Of a stretch of DNA of 64,000 nucleotides, positions 1-8,884 are shown piece after piece. The first letter of the stretch is position 1. Each line of letters begins with the position of its first letter. This DNA is from Sphingomonas sp. 37zxx. Its GTDB lineage: Bacteria > Pseudomonadota > Alphaproteobacteria > Sphingomonadales > Sphingomonadaceae. Both the position numbers and the translations under genes were made by a program. The notes beneath the pieces are model-generated. The model made no database searches, was not told the origin of the DNA, and worked only from the letters and a program-made list of their open reading frames with translations. The DNA lies in NCBI RefSeq assembly GCF_000786205.1, contig NZ_JROH01000012.1, forward strand, positions 35,997 to 99,996, given 5' to 3'.

Positions 1-22
1 TGCACATTTGAAGTGATCATGT

Positions 23-55
23 CCGATGACCGGGGCGATACGCCCCGGTCATCGG
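23..55. terminator. Perfect 15-bp inverted repeat at window start
   Basis: Two 15-bp arms (23-37 and 41-55) are exact reverse complements around a 3-nt loop. The stem is very GC-rich. No clear T-run follows on either side, so it may be an atypical terminator for an upstream gene or a repeat element. It lies about 45 bp before the next start codon. Confidence 0.5.
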
Positions 56-101
56 CATATCCCCTTTCCCAAGCGGCAGCGGGAAGCGTATCGCAAGCGC
101 C

Positions 102-659
102 ATGACCCGCCTGACCGTGAACAACCAGCCAGTCCAGTACCGGCTCGACCCGGCAACGCCGCTGCTTTTCGCGCTGCGCGACGCTTCCAATCTCACCGGC
201 ACCAAATTCGGCTGCGGCACCGGCGAATGCGGCGCATGCACCGTCGATATCGATGGGCAGGCGGTGCGATCCTGCCGGATCACCCTGGCTGCGGTCGAAG
301 GCACGTTCGTCACCACGATCGAGGGGCTTTCGCGCGATCGCGGGCACCCGGTGCAACAGGCATTTCTGGCATCGAACCTGTCGCAATGCGGCTTTTGCAT
401 CCCCGGCATGGTGATGGCGGCGGCGGCGCTGATCCGGCGGGATCGCGATCCCTCAGACGACACCATTCGTGCGGCGATGACCAATTTGTGCCGCTGCGGC
501 ATTCATCCGCGCTTGCTAGAGGCGGTGCGGCGTGCGGCCCGGATCGCGCGCGGCGACGAAAATGTCGTGCCGATCGCATCCCCCGACATCGAGCCGGCCG
601 ACGCCGCGCGCACCGTACCGGCGCTTGCCCCGCCGCCCGCGACCGCGCCCGAAAGCTGA
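102..659 (+). CDS. (2Fe-2S)-binding subunit of a xanthine dehydrogenase-family molybdoenzyme
   Basis: The 185-aa protein matches the small iron-sulfur subunit of molybdenum hydroxylases (isoquinoline 1-oxidoreductase/aldehyde oxidase type). The N-terminal ferredoxin-like domain carries GCGTGECGACTV plus a later RSC for the first 2Fe-2S cluster. The C-terminal helical domain carries QCGFCIPG and LCRCGIH for the second cluster. These clusters pass electrons from the molybdenum site to an acceptor. The last 30 residues are Pro/Ala-rich and look disordered. No large molybdopterin subunit follows, so a partner must be encoded before the window or elsewhere. The substrate cannot be told from this subunit. 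Confidence 0.88.
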   Translation: MTRLTVNNQPVQYRLDPATPLLFALRDASNLTGTKFGCGTGECGACTVDIDGQAVRSCRITLAAVEGTFVTTIEGLSRDRGHPVQQAFLASNLSQCGFCIPGMVMAAAALIRRDRDPSDDTIRAAMTNLCRCGIHPRLLEAVRRAARIARGDENVVPIASPDIEPADAARTVPALAPPPATAPES

Positions 660-761
660 CAGACTCCTTTCATCTCAATTCAGCCATCGCTAATCTCATC
701 CAGTGCAAAAGTGAAACGTCGGCAAAACCAGATAGGCAAAGCGCCGGCGGAGGATTTCGCG

Positions 762-1748
762 ATGATGAACAAGTGGATGGGTGCATTGCTGGCAGCGACC
801 GCGCTGATCCCGGCAACGGCAATGGCGCAGGACGGCAACCGCCGCGAAGGCCGCCAGCAGCAACGTGCCGAACGGCAGGTGATGCGCGTGCAGCCACAGA
901 CGCGCGAAGTCGGCAATCTCAACATCCGCGCGCAGCGTCAGGATGGCGGCGAACGGCCAGCAGTGCGCCAGGAGCGCCCGGCACAGCGTTTGTCCGACCC
1001 GGTGCAGCGCGAGCAGTTCGTTCGCGAACGTCAGGCGGTGCAGGTTCAGCGCGAGAGCAATCGGGCCGATCGGCAGGTAAACGGCCAGCCGATGCGTTCC
1101 GAACTTCGCCGTCAGGACGCGGCTCCACAGCGTCAGGCGTTTCGGGACGACCGCCAGGATGACCGCGGCGACTTCCGGGACGAACGCCGCGTCGATCGCG
1201 ACGCCCGGCGCGGGGGCGTGGTGACCCAACCGCAATTCCGCGCCGATCGCAACGACGCACGGCAGGATTTCCGCCGCGACCGCGCCGACGATAGGCGTGA
1301 TTTTGACCGCGATGGTCGCAACAATTGGGGCCGCAACAATTGGGGCAGCAATAACTGGGGCAACAACAATTGGGGTCGCGACAACTGGGGCGGTAATAGC
1401 TGGAACAACAACCGCGCCTATGCGGGCAATCGCGGCGGCTGGAACCGTGGCTGGCGGAATGACAATCGCTATGACTGGCGCGGCTATCGGCAGGTCAATC
1501 GCAACGTTTTTCGCCTGCCGCGCTATTATGCGCCGACCGGCTATCGCTATGGCTATCAGCGGTTCGGCATCGGCGTGACGCTCGGGTCGATCCTGTTTGC
1601 GCAGGATTACTGGATCGCCGATCCATGGGCGTATCGCCTGCCGCCGATCGACGGACCGTTCCGCTGGGTGCGCTATTACAATGATGCGCTGCTGGTCGAT
1701 CTTGCCTCGGGCCAGGTGGTCGATGTCGAGCATGACATCTTCTGGTGA
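762..1748 (+). CDS. RcnB-like periplasmic protein with Arg/Gln- and Asn/Trp-rich middle
   Basis: The start at 762 (or 765) is chosen because GGAGG sits 8 nt upstream and the protein then opens with a signal peptide ending near ATAMAQ. About 210 residues follow that are rich in Arg, Gln and Asp. Next comes a short run of NNWG-type repeats (DNA about 1318-1400). The last 65 residues match the RcnB-type domain (FGIGVTLG, WVRYYNDALLVDL, near-terminal VVDVEHDIFW). RcnB in E. coli is a periplasmic protein tied to nickel/cobalt homeostasis, but most Sphingomonas members are uncharacterised. It stands alone between unrelated genes, so a metal role is only inferred from the family. Confidence 0.75.
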   Translation: MMNKWMGALLAATALIPATAMAQDGNRREGRQQQRAERQVMRVQPQTREVGNLNIRAQRQDGGERPAVRQERPAQRLSDPVQREQFVRERQAVQVQRESNRADRQVNGQPMRSELRRQDAAPQRQAFRDDRQDDRGDFRDERRVDRDARRGGVVTQPQFRADRNDARQDFRRDRADDRRDFDRDGRNNWGRNNWGSNNWGNNNWGRDNWGGNSWNNNRAYAGNRGGWNRGWRNDNRYDWRGYRQVNRNVFRLPRYYAPTGYRYGYQRFGIGVTLGSILFAQDYWIADPWAYRLPPIDGPFRWVRYYNDALLVDLASGQVVDVEHDIFW

Positions 1749-1835
1749 TTTGTAGCGGATAGGGTGAACAAGGGGCTCGGTGCGACGGCATCCGGGCCTC
1801 TTGCTTTTTGCCGGCCGCGCGGCGACTTGGGGCGG

Positions 1836-2516
1836 ATGGCAACCCAAGCGAAGAAGCCCGGCGCCCCATCGCCTGTGCGGCAGGAAATCGGTTCGGCCAC
1901 CGCCGCTCGGCTCGAAGCCAATCCCGCGATCAAGAAGATCCGCAACGACAGCGTACAGGCGTATTTCCACGCCGATTTCCTCTCCAACGCCGAATGCGCG
2001 ACGCTGATCGACATCATCGATGCTGGCCGGCGACCCTCGACGCTGTTGTCACGGACCAAGGACGATACGTTCCGCACCAGCGAAAGCTGCGACATGGATC
2101 GTTACTCGCCGATCATCCAGCCGATCGACGAGCGCGTCGCGGCGCTGCTCGGCATGCAGCCCGAACATGGCGAGACGATGCAGGGCCAGCGTTATGCACC
2201 GGCGCAGCAATTTCGCGCGCATCATGATTATTTCCATCAGGGCGAGCCCTATTGGCCCAAGATGCAGCAAACCGGCGGCCAGCGCACCTGGACCGCGATG
2301 TGCTATCTAAACGATGTCGGCGAAGGCGGTGCCACCTGGTTTCCGCAAGCGGGCATCCGCGTGCCGCCGCGCAAGCGCATGCTGCTGATCTGGAACAACA
2401 TGAACCCCGATGGCAGCCCCAATGAGCGCACGCTGCATGAGGGGATGGCGGTGGTACGCGGCACCAAATACATCTTCACCAAATGGTTTCGCGAGCAGCC
2501 CTGGCTGCAAGGCTGA
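1836..2516 (+). CDS. 2OG-Fe(II) oxygenase, prolyl 4-hydroxylase-like
   Basis: The 226-aa protein has a P4H-type double-stranded beta-helix domain. HHD in FRAHHDYF supplies the HxD iron ligands, and the distal His plus the 2OG-binding Lys lie in LHEGMAVVRGTKYIFTKWF. The stretch GERTW-like QRTWTAMCYLNDV is typical of the family. These enzymes hydroxylate a peptide or small-molecule substrate using 2-oxoglutarate and O2; bacterial substrates are largely unknown. An in-frame start at 1764 would add 24 residues without similarity to the fold, so 1836 is preferred. Confidence 0.82.
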   Translation: MATQAKKPGAPSPVRQEIGSATAARLEANPAIKKIRNDSVQAYFHADFLSNAECATLIDIIDAGRRPSTLLSRTKDDTFRTSESCDMDRYSPIIQPIDERVAALLGMQPEHGETMQGQRYAPAQQFRAHHDYFHQGEPYWPKMQQTGGQRTWTAMCYLNDVGEGGATWFPQAGIRVPPRKRMLLIWNNMNPDGSPNERTLHEGMAVVRGTKYIFTKWFREQPWLQG

Positions 2517-2535
2517 CCGGGCGGTGCGACCACCA

Positions 2536-2572
2536 CCGTTCGTCCTGAGTAGGGACTGAGCGAAGGCGAAGG
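2536..2572 (+). repeat. Dispersed intergenic repeat (CCGTTCGTCCTGA family)
   Basis: This begins CCGTTCGTCCTGAGTAGGG and continues into GAG/GAAGG motifs. An inverted copy lies at 33034-33067, and a shorter relative starting CCGTTCGTGCTGAGC occurs inside the DUF58 gene at about 52669. It sits between the oxygenase and recJ. It resembles the short GC-rich intergenic repeats common in sphingomonads. Confidence 0.6.
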
Positions 2573-2655
2573 CCCGTATCGAAGGTTCTGCCCAACCGGC
2601 TCCCGCTGCCGGTTTCCGCTGGCCCCCTCCCCCGTCTCTCGCTACCCCCGGCGCC

Positions 2656-4419
2656 ATGTCATCGGTATGTAACGTCACCGCCTCGATCCTTGGCCAACCC
2701 TGGCGCTGGCGGGGGCTGGCAAGCGACACGCTGGGTGGCGGTTTCGTGCCCGACGATCTGGTCACCGGCCTGTTGCTGTCGCGCGGTGCCTCGCGGGAGG
2801 CACTCGATCTGTATCGCAATCCGTCGATCCGCGGCTTCATGCCCGATCCGTCGATCTTTCGCGACATGGACCGCGCCGCCGATCGGCTCGCCGATGCGGT
2901 GCAGGCGGGCGAGCAAGTGGCGATTTTTGGCGATTATGATGTCGATGGTGCCACTTCCGCCGCGCTGATGGTGCTGCTGCTGCGCGACCTGGGGATCGAG
3001 GCGCGGCCCTATATCCCCGATCGGCTGATGGAGGGCTATGGCCCGTCGGGCGCGGCACTGGTGCGGCTGGCGCGTGAGGGGGCGACGCTGATCGTCACCG
3101 TCGATTGCGGCGCACAAGCCTTCGAAGCGCTCGACATGGCGCGCGATGCCGGGGTCGAAGTGATCGTGGTCGATCACCATAAATGTTCGACCGCTCTGCC
3201 CTTTGCCCATGCGCTGGTGAACCCAAACCGGATGGACGAGGACGAAGGCGCGGCGCACGGCCATTTGGCGGCGGTGGGGGTTGCATTCCTGCTGGGCGCG
3301 GCACTGATCCGCACCTTGCGCGCGCGCGGCTTTTTCGCCGGGCGCGAAGAGCCGAAATTGCTCGAGCTGCTCGACATTGTCGCGCTGGGCACCGTGGCCG
3401 ATGTGGCGGCGCTACGCGGGCTCAACCGCGCGTTCGTCGCGCAGGGGCTGAAGGTGATGGCCAAGCGCCGCAATATCGGCCTGACCGCGTTGATCGAGGC
3501 ATCGCGGCTGACGCGCGACCCCACCTGCACCGATCTTGGCTTTGCACTGGGGCCGCGAATCAATGCCGGTGGACGAGTCGGGCGGGCCGATCTTGGCGTG
3601 CGTCTGCTAACCACCCGCGATCCTGCCGAAGCGCGCGCGATTGCCGAGGAGCTCGACCGGCTGAACGAAGAACGCCGGATGATCGAAGCAGCGGTGCAGG
3701 AGGGCGCGGAACTGCTTGCCGAACGCCAGGCCAATCGCGCGGTGATCGTCGTCGCCGCGCCCGGCTGGCACCCCGGCGTCATCGGCATCGTGGCGGGACG
3801 GCTGAAGGAAGCGCTTGGCCGCCCGGCGATCGTCATCGCGCTCGACGAGCATGGCGTTGGCAAGGGATCGGGGCGATCCATTCCCGGTGTCGATCTGGGT
3901 GGCGCGGTGCTTGCCGCCAAGGACGCCGGCCTGCTGGCGGCGGGCGGCGGCCATGCGATGGCGGCGGGCCTGACCGTGGCCGAAAGCGACATCGACGCCT
4001 TTTCGACCTTTCTCGACGACCGGCTGTCTGCCGCCGTCACCCGATCGATCGCCGATCGCGCGCTGCTGGTCGATGCGGTGCTGGCCCCGGGCGGTATTCA
4101 TCCCGGACTGGTCGACGCGCTCGAAGCCGGCGGACCCTATGGCATGGGCTGGCCAAGCCCGCGAATCGCCGCCGGGCCGGTGCGCGTGATCAAGGCCGAC
4201 CGGGTCGGCAACGGCCATGTCCGCGCGATCGTTGCGGGTGACGATGGCCGCAGTCTGAAGGCAGTGGCATTTCGACAGGCCGAAACGGCATTGGGGGCCG
4301 CGCTGCTGGGCTGCCCACCGCATCGCCGGCTGTGGCTGGCCGGGCGCGCCAAGCGCGACGACTGGGGCGCAAGGCCCGCCGCCGAGCTGCATATCGACGA
4401 TGCCGCATGGGTTGTGTGA
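2656..4419 (+). CDS. recJ: Single-stranded-DNA-specific exonuclease RecJ
   Basis: The 587-aa protein has full RecJ length. The DHH phosphoesterase domain shows FGDYDVDGATS (about residue 91 on), a TVDCG block and VVDHHKC (about residue 172 on), which bind the catalytic metals. The DHHA1 domain carries GGGHAMAAGLTV near residue 435, and a C-terminal OB-like region ends the protein. RecJ degrades single-stranded DNA 5' to 3' in recombination and mismatch or base-excision repair. The ATG start follows a 139-bp gap holding a dispersed repeat. tRNA-Glu lies downstream. Confidence 0.95.
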   Translation: MSSVCNVTASILGQPWRWRGLASDTLGGGFVPDDLVTGLLLSRGASREALDLYRNPSIRGFMPDPSIFRDMDRAADRLADAVQAGEQVAIFGDYDVDGATSAALMVLLLRDLGIEARPYIPDRLMEGYGPSGAALVRLAREGATLIVTVDCGAQAFEALDMARDAGVEVIVVDHHKCSTALPFAHALVNPNRMDEDEGAAHGHLAAVGVAFLLGAALIRTLRARGFFAGREEPKLLELLDIVALGTVADVAALRGLNRAFVAQGLKVMAKRRNIGLTALIEASRLTRDPTCTDLGFALGPRINAGGRVGRADLGVRLLTTRDPAEARAIAEELDRLNEERRMIEAAVQEGAELLAERQANRAVIVVAAPGWHPGVIGIVAGRLKEALGRPAIVIALDEHGVGKGSGRSIPGVDLGGAVLAAKDAGLLAAGGGHAMAAGLTVAESDIDAFSTFLDDRLSAAVTRSIADRALLVDAVLAPGGIHPGLVDALEAGGPYGMGWPSPRIAAGPVRVIKADRVGNGHVRAIVAGDDGRSLKAVAFRQAETALGAALLGCPPHRRLWLAGRAKRDDWGARPAAELHIDDAAWVV

Positions 4420-4483
4420 AATACCGCCCAACGCCCCCTTGACCACCACACCCACCTTGCCCTAGTTGCCCTCTCTCGCTGAC

Positions 4484-4558
4484 GGCCCCTTCGTCTAGCG
4501 GTTAGGACGCGGCCCTTTCACGGCTGAAGCACGGGTTCGATTCCCGTAGGGGTCACCA
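4484..4558 (+). tRNA. tRNA-Glu (TTC)
   Basis: The acceptor stem GGCCCCT pairs with AGGGGTC, the T-arm carries GGGTTCGATTCCC, and CCA is genome-encoded at 4556-4558. The anticodon loop CTTTCAC gives anticodon TTC (Glu). The D-arm reads TCTAGCGGTTAGGA. No integrase or island is visible next to it. Confidence 0.95.
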
Positions 4559-4621
4559 CCACATTTGGTGCGAGGTTACCAATAACAGCCACTCTGCAAA
4601 AAGCGTTTGCTGCGAGAGCTG

Positions 4622-4627
4622 TATAAT
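4622..4627 (+). promoter_or_regulatory. Possible -10 box upstream of the CNNM operon
   Basis: A perfect TATAAT lies 88 bp before the TTG start of the first CNNM gene, in the AT-richer 156-bp gap after tRNA-Glu. No convincing -35 hexamer is seen at 16-18 bp, so this is a weak call. Confidence 0.3.
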
Positions 4628-4714
4628 ATTCGGCAGGTATCGCACTTGTTTGTCGGTTGGCGTGCGCATCGGTACAGCGTTTAGCTCACCGCATATCTGT
4701 GATCGGCCCCTGCC

Positions 4715-6025
4715 TTGGATTTCCTGATATCCCTCGCCGTCATTTTAGTGATGGTCGCTGCGAACGCGCTTTATGTCGCAGCCGAGTTCGCCACCGTCGG
4801 CGCGCGCAAATCGCGCGTTCAGGAATCTGCCGAAGCGGGCGATCCCGCCGCCGCCAAATTGCTGCATATTCTGCGCGACCCCAAAAAACTCGACAATTAT
4901 GTGGCCGGTTGCCAGGTCGGCATCACGCTGAGCAGCCTGGTTGCCGGTGCTTATGGCCAGGCACAATTGACGCCATTGCTGGCGCCAATGCTGGGCGCGG
5001 TCGGCGGACAGGTCGCGGCGATCGTCATCGTGCTGCTGGTGGTGACGGTGCTGCAGGTGGTGCTGGGCGAATTGCTGCCAAAGACGATCGCGCTGCGATA
5101 CCCCGAGCGGCTTTCGATCGCGACGCTGATGCCGATGCGCTTCAGCCTGCTGATTTTCCGCCCATTGACCGTCCTGTTCAACGGCACCGCCTTTGCGTTG
5201 ATGCGTGCGTTCAGGCTGCATAGCGACCACGGCCATCTTCACGTCCATTCGGCCGATGAACTCGAAGCATTGTATCGCGATAGCGCCGCCGGCGGTCTGA
5301 TCGACGCCGAGGAACGCGACATGCTTGCCGGCGCGCTGGGCATTGACGATACCCGCGTGCGCGAGATCATGACGCCGCGGGTGCGGATGACCACGATCGC
5401 GGCCAGCGACGACGTCGCGACCGCCGTTCGCGTCGCGGCGGCTTCTCCTTTTTCGCGATTCCCGGTGACTGGACCGAATGTGGAGGACATTGTCGGCATC
5501 GTGCATTTGCGGGCGATGTTTGCCGCCGCGCAGCGCGACCCGACGACGACGGTGGGGGCGATCATGCGCGAGCCGCTGATCGTTGCCGAGTTCATGAGCG
5601 TGCCCAAGCTGTGGAGCACGCTGCGCGATTCGGGACGGCGCAGCGCAGTTGCGATCAACGAATATGGCAGTGTCGCCGGGATGGTAACGCTGGAAGATGC
5701 GCTTGAAGAGATTTTCGGCGAGTTGCAGGACGAATTCGACCAGGAGGAAGAAATCGTGATCGAGCGCGGCCCGGCGGCCAGTGTGCGCGGTGACGTATCG
5801 CTGTCGACGCTGGCCGACCGCTACGCGATCGAATTGCCCGATGACCGCGCCGACACGATCGGCGGCCTGGTTTGGCATTTGCTGGGTCGGTTGCCCCAGG
5901 TGGGGGACGACATGGCGGTGCCTGGCGTCGCCTATCACCTGCGGGTCGAGGCGATGGAGCGGCATGCGGTTCGGCGGGTGCTCGTCACCCCGGATGTGTC
6001 ACCGGTTGAGGAAGAGACGTCGTGA
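4715..6025 (+). CDS. Hemolysin-family/CNNM transporter with CBS and CorC domains (first of pair)
   Basis: The 436-aa protein starts at TTG. An N-terminal CNNM/DUF21 membrane domain covers about residues 1-190 (several helices; VAAEFATVGARKSR, GELLPKTIALR). A CBS pair with REIMTPRVRM follows, then the acidic EDALEEIFGELQDEFD segment and a CorC/HlyC-type C-terminal domain. Family members are linked to magnesium/cobalt efflux or membrane integrity rather than true hemolysis. It overlaps the next gene by 4 nt (GTGA), so the two are co-translated. Confidence 0.88.
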   Translation: MDFLISLAVILVMVAANALYVAAEFATVGARKSRVQESAEAGDPAAAKLLHILRDPKKLDNYVAGCQVGITLSSLVAGAYGQAQLTPLLAPMLGAVGGQVAAIVIVLLVVTVLQVVLGELLPKTIALRYPERLSIATLMPMRFSLLIFRPLTVLFNGTAFALMRAFRLHSDHGHLHVHSADELEALYRDSAAGGLIDAEERDMLAGALGIDDTRVREIMTPRVRMTTIAASDDVATAVRVAAASPFSRFPVTGPNVEDIVGIVHLRAMFAAAQRDPTTTVGAIMREPLIVAEFMSVPKLWSTLRDSGRRSAVAINEYGSVAGMVTLEDALEEIFGELQDEFDQEEEIVIERGPAASVRGDVSLSTLADRYAIELPDDRADTIGGLVWHLLGRLPQVGDDMAVPGVAYHLRVEAMERHAVRRVLVTPDVSPVEEETS

Positions 6026-7332
6026 GCGCCTATCTCGTGCCGATCGGCATCATCATCGGCTTGATCATCGTCAACGGCGTTTTCGTCGCCGCCGAGTTCG
6101 CCCTGGTCGGTTCGCGCAAAAGCCGGCTGGAAACGATGGCGCAGGGCGGCAACCGGGTCGCACGCTGGCTGGTCAACATGTTCGACCGGCCGATGGGCAA
6201 GGACGCCTATATCGCGATCGCGCAATTAGGCATCACCCTCGCCTCGATCGGGCTGGGCATGTACGGCGAGCCAGCGGTCGCGGCATGGCTGTATCCCGCC
6301 CTTGAAAGCTGGGGGCTGAGCTATGACCAATCACATGGCGTCGGTTTTGTCCTGGCGCTGGGAGCGATCACCTATCTGCACGTCGTGTTCGGCGAGATGA
6401 TCCCCAAGGCACTCGCGCTGCAATTGCCCGAAGGCGTGAGCATCGCTGTCCATCCGGTGATGCGGATATTCGGTTTTCTGTTTCGCCCGATGGTGATCGC
6501 ACTGAACTGGGTCGCGTTCGGGCTGATGCGACTGCTGGGCATCCCCGATCCGGCCAAGTCGGCATCACTCTATACCTCAAAAGAACTGGCGATCGCGACC
6601 GGCGAAGTCGCTGCCAGCGGCCAGTTGGACGAAGCGCAGCGGGTGCTGATCGACAATATCTTCGAGATGGAGGATCGCACCGCCGAGGAGCTGATGACCT
6701 CACGCACCCGGCTAAACGCGATCGATGCCGACACCGAACCCACGGCGCTGGGGATCAAAGTCGCCAACAGCCGCGAGACACGATACCCGGTCTATGCAGG
6801 GTCGCTCGACACCGTGCTGGGGGTGCTGCACGTCAAGGACTTCATCCGCGCGCAGCTGAACGGCGAACTACAGACGCTGCGCCAGATCGTCAGGCCGCTT
6901 GCCCGCGTCGCGGCGACGACGCCCGCCACCGAATTGCTGGCGCTATTCAAGAAACAGCGTGTGCATGCGGCGCTGGTCGTCGACGAATATGGCGGCACGA
7001 TGGGCTTCGTCACGATGGATGACATCATCGAAGATCTGATCGACGATGATGAAGCGCTGATGACCGACTGGATTCGCCGCATGCCTGATCGCAGCCTGAA
7101 GCTGGACGGCGAGGTAACGCTGGCCGAACTACGCGAGGATCATGCGATCGACCTTACCGCCCCCGACGTCGTCACCGTCGCCGGGCTGTTCCTGGCGATT
7201 GACGGCACGCTGCCACTCGCGGGCGCGAAACTGGAGCGCAACGGGCATTTCCTGCAGATCGAGGAGATGCAGGGCCTGAAGATCACTCGGGTAAACCTGA
7301 TGCCCGCCGCCGCAAATTCGCCGGCGGACTGA
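6022..7332 (+). CDS. Hemolysin-family/CNNM transporter with CBS and CorC domains (second of pair)
   Basis: The protein is 436 aa, the same length as its upstream neighbour and with the same domain order. The DUF21 membrane domain shows FVAAEFALVGSRKSR and GEMIPKALALQ. The CBS pair includes EELMTSRTRL and VVDEYGGTMGFVTMDD, followed by a CorC-type C-terminal domain. The GTG start overlaps the previous stop. Sequence differences are large enough that this is an old duplication. The two may form a heteromer, which is inference. Its stop is followed 18 bp later by the end of a convergent gene. Confidence 0.88.
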   Translation: MSAYLVPIGIIIGLIIVNGVFVAAEFALVGSRKSRLETMAQGGNRVARWLVNMFDRPMGKDAYIAIAQLGITLASIGLGMYGEPAVAAWLYPALESWGLSYDQSHGVGFVLALGAITYLHVVFGEMIPKALALQLPEGVSIAVHPVMRIFGFLFRPMVIALNWVAFGLMRLLGIPDPAKSASLYTSKELAIATGEVAASGQLDEAQRVLIDNIFEMEDRTAEELMTSRTRLNAIDADTEPTALGIKVANSRETRYPVYAGSLDTVLGVLHVKDFIRAQLNGELQTLRQIVRPLARVAATTPATELLALFKKQRVHAALVVDEYGGTMGFVTMDDIIEDLIDDDEALMTDWIRRMPDRSLKLDGEVTLAELREDHAIDLTAPDVVTVAGLFLAIDGTLPLAGAKLERNGHFLQIEEMQGLKITRVNLMPAAANSPAD

Positions 7333-7350
7333 TTCAGCCGGCGGCGCTTC

Positions 7351-8805
7351 CTACCCCAGCCAGCCGCCCGAAAACCCGGCGCGCTCCAACCCGCGGCGGA
7401 CATGCGGGTTGCGCTGCATCGTTTTCCACACCAGCCCCGACCGGTGATTTTCGATCATCGCGACGATCGGCCCCTGGTCGATCCCCAGATAATCCTTGTC
7501 GACCCAACCCACCCCCGGGCGAAGTTCACCGTGCTGAAACGGCCTTGGCGGACGTGCGGTCAGCGTCGGGTTGAACGCATCGAGAAAGCCGTATTTGTCG
7601 TATAGCCCTGCGCCATAGCGCGCATAAAGCGCGCTGACGGTCGGTTCGACAATCTCGGGCGCGAACGGCAGCGAACCGAGCAATGCGGTGGGTGCCAGCG
7701 TGCCGTCGTCGCGCTCGCCCGGACCGCGCGCCGAATAGCTGAAGAAATCGCGTTTGCGCCCGCCGATCGTCATCGCGAAATCGCCGGGGCCGTCACAGGC
7801 GGTCAGCCCCCAGCAGTCCGCGCCATAGCCCGCCCAGCCGCCAGGATTCTCGATGGCATAGGCCCGCTGGGCATAGGTCGCGCGGCGGCTGTTTTCGAAA
7901 TAATCGATGCCCTTGGCCGCCATGAACCGATCGCGGATGCCGCGAAAGTCGATCCAGACATGGCTGTATTGGTGGCCGAACATCGGCGCGAATTGCAGAT
8001 GCGGCTCGCCCCAGCGATTGCCCCAGCTTGCCTCGAACCGGTCGGTCCATGCGTCCCAGGTGCCGTCGGCCAAGGGATGCGTGGGCGACCCGAGCCCCAG
8101 GATATAGAGGATCATGCCCTCGTTATAGACGTCCCAGTCGTGCGGGATGAAGCCGCTTTCTGGGTGCCAGCCCATCGAAACCAGCGGCGCGCGCGGGGTG
8201 ATCCACGGCCATTCGATCGCGGTGTAAAGCTGTTCGGCAAGCGCGCGGATCCGCGCTTCTGCGGGATCATCGGCGCGGTCGAACCAGCTTTGCGCGAACA
8301 GCACGCCGCCCATCAGCAGTGCGGTATCGACCGTCGATAATTCGGCGCGCGCGAAGCGCCAACCCTGGGTGACGCCAAGGAAATGATAGAAGAACCCCCG
8401 ATTACCGCTGGTTCGCTCCCCCTCCCCCATCGGCGCTGCCGCCAGAAACTCCAGCGTCGCGAGCGTTCGATCACGTGCCGCCGCGCGCGTTACCCAGCCA
8501 TGCGACGCGCCGATCGGATACGCCGTCAGCGCATAGCCCACCGCCGCGATCGAGGCGAAGGACGGCGTCGGCCAGCGATCAGGGGCCAGACCGGTCCTGG
8601 GATCGGTGGTTTCCCAGAAATAGCGGAATGCGCGGCGCTGGATGTCATCGATCAGCGGGGTGACCGCCACGCCGGCCGCCGGGAGATCATCCAGCGGTGT
8701 CCAGCCATCGACCGCGATACGCGGACTGGAGCCCGGCGCGCACCCGGCCACCACGGCTCCAAGACCAAGCCCAGCCGTGGCCATGAACTGGCGTTTGTTC
8801 AGCAA
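7351..8805 (-). CDS. Glucoamylase-family (PF10091/GH144-type) lipoprotein, predicted beta-glucanase
   Basis: The 484-aa protein matches the 'glucoamylase' domain family that contains GH144 endo-beta-1,2-glucanases. Typical blocks are RRAFRYFWETTDPRTGL, GYALTAYPIGAS, GFFYHFL, YNEGMILYILGLGSP and FGHQYSHVWIDFRG. The N-terminus has a Tat-like or lipoprotein signal with lipobox VAGC, so it is probably an outer-membrane or periplasmic lipoprotein. The TTG start at 8805 is favoured because GGGAG lies 8 nt upstream; a GTG at 8826 is the alternative. It lies downstream of the TonB-receptor remnant and in one locus with LacI, two GH3 enzymes and a sugar symporter. Substrate specificity for beta-1,2-glucan is inferred from family plus context. 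Confidence 0.82.
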   Translation of the reverse strand: MLNKRQFMATAGLGLGAVVAGCAPGSSPRIAVDGWTPLDDLPAAGVAVTPLIDDIQRRAFRYFWETTDPRTGLAPDRWPTPSFASIAAVGYALTAYPIGASHGWVTRAAARDRTLATLEFLAAAPMGEGERTSGNRGFFYHFLGVTQGWRFARAELSTVDTALLMGGVLFAQSWFDRADDPAEARIRALAEQLYTAIEWPWITPRAPLVSMGWHPESGFIPHDWDVYNEGMILYILGLGSPTHPLADGTWDAWTDRFEASWGNRWGEPHLQFAPMFGHQYSHVWIDFRGIRDRFMAAKGIDYFENSRRATYAQRAYAIENPGGWAGYGADCWGLTACDGPGDFAMTIGGRKRDFFSYSARGPGERDDGTLAPTALLGSLPFAPEIVEPTVSALYARYGAGLYDKYGFLDAFNPTLTARPPRPFQHGELRPGVGWVDKDYLGIDQGPIVAMIENHRSGLVWKTMQRNPHVRRGLERAGFSGGWLG

Positions 8806-8831
8806 ATTGCAGGCTCCCAGAATCACGCGGG

Positions 8832-8875
8832 TAAAAAAAGGCCGGGGCGGGCAAGGGGGGAACGCCCGCCCCGGC
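8832..8875 (-). terminator. Rho-independent terminator after the TonB-receptor remnant
   Basis: Read on the minus strand, a perfect 12-bp GC stem (8864-8875 with 8841-8852, 11-nt loop) is followed at once by a run of seven T residues. It lies between the receptor stop and the glucanase start, so the glucanase must either have its own promoter or depend on read-through. Confidence 0.85.
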
Positions 8876-8884
8876 AGTCAGGAG

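Noticed and set aside
1318..1400. Tandem repeat considered as a CRISPR-like array
   Set aside because: The units are 12-15 bp, have no spacers and are in frame within a protein.
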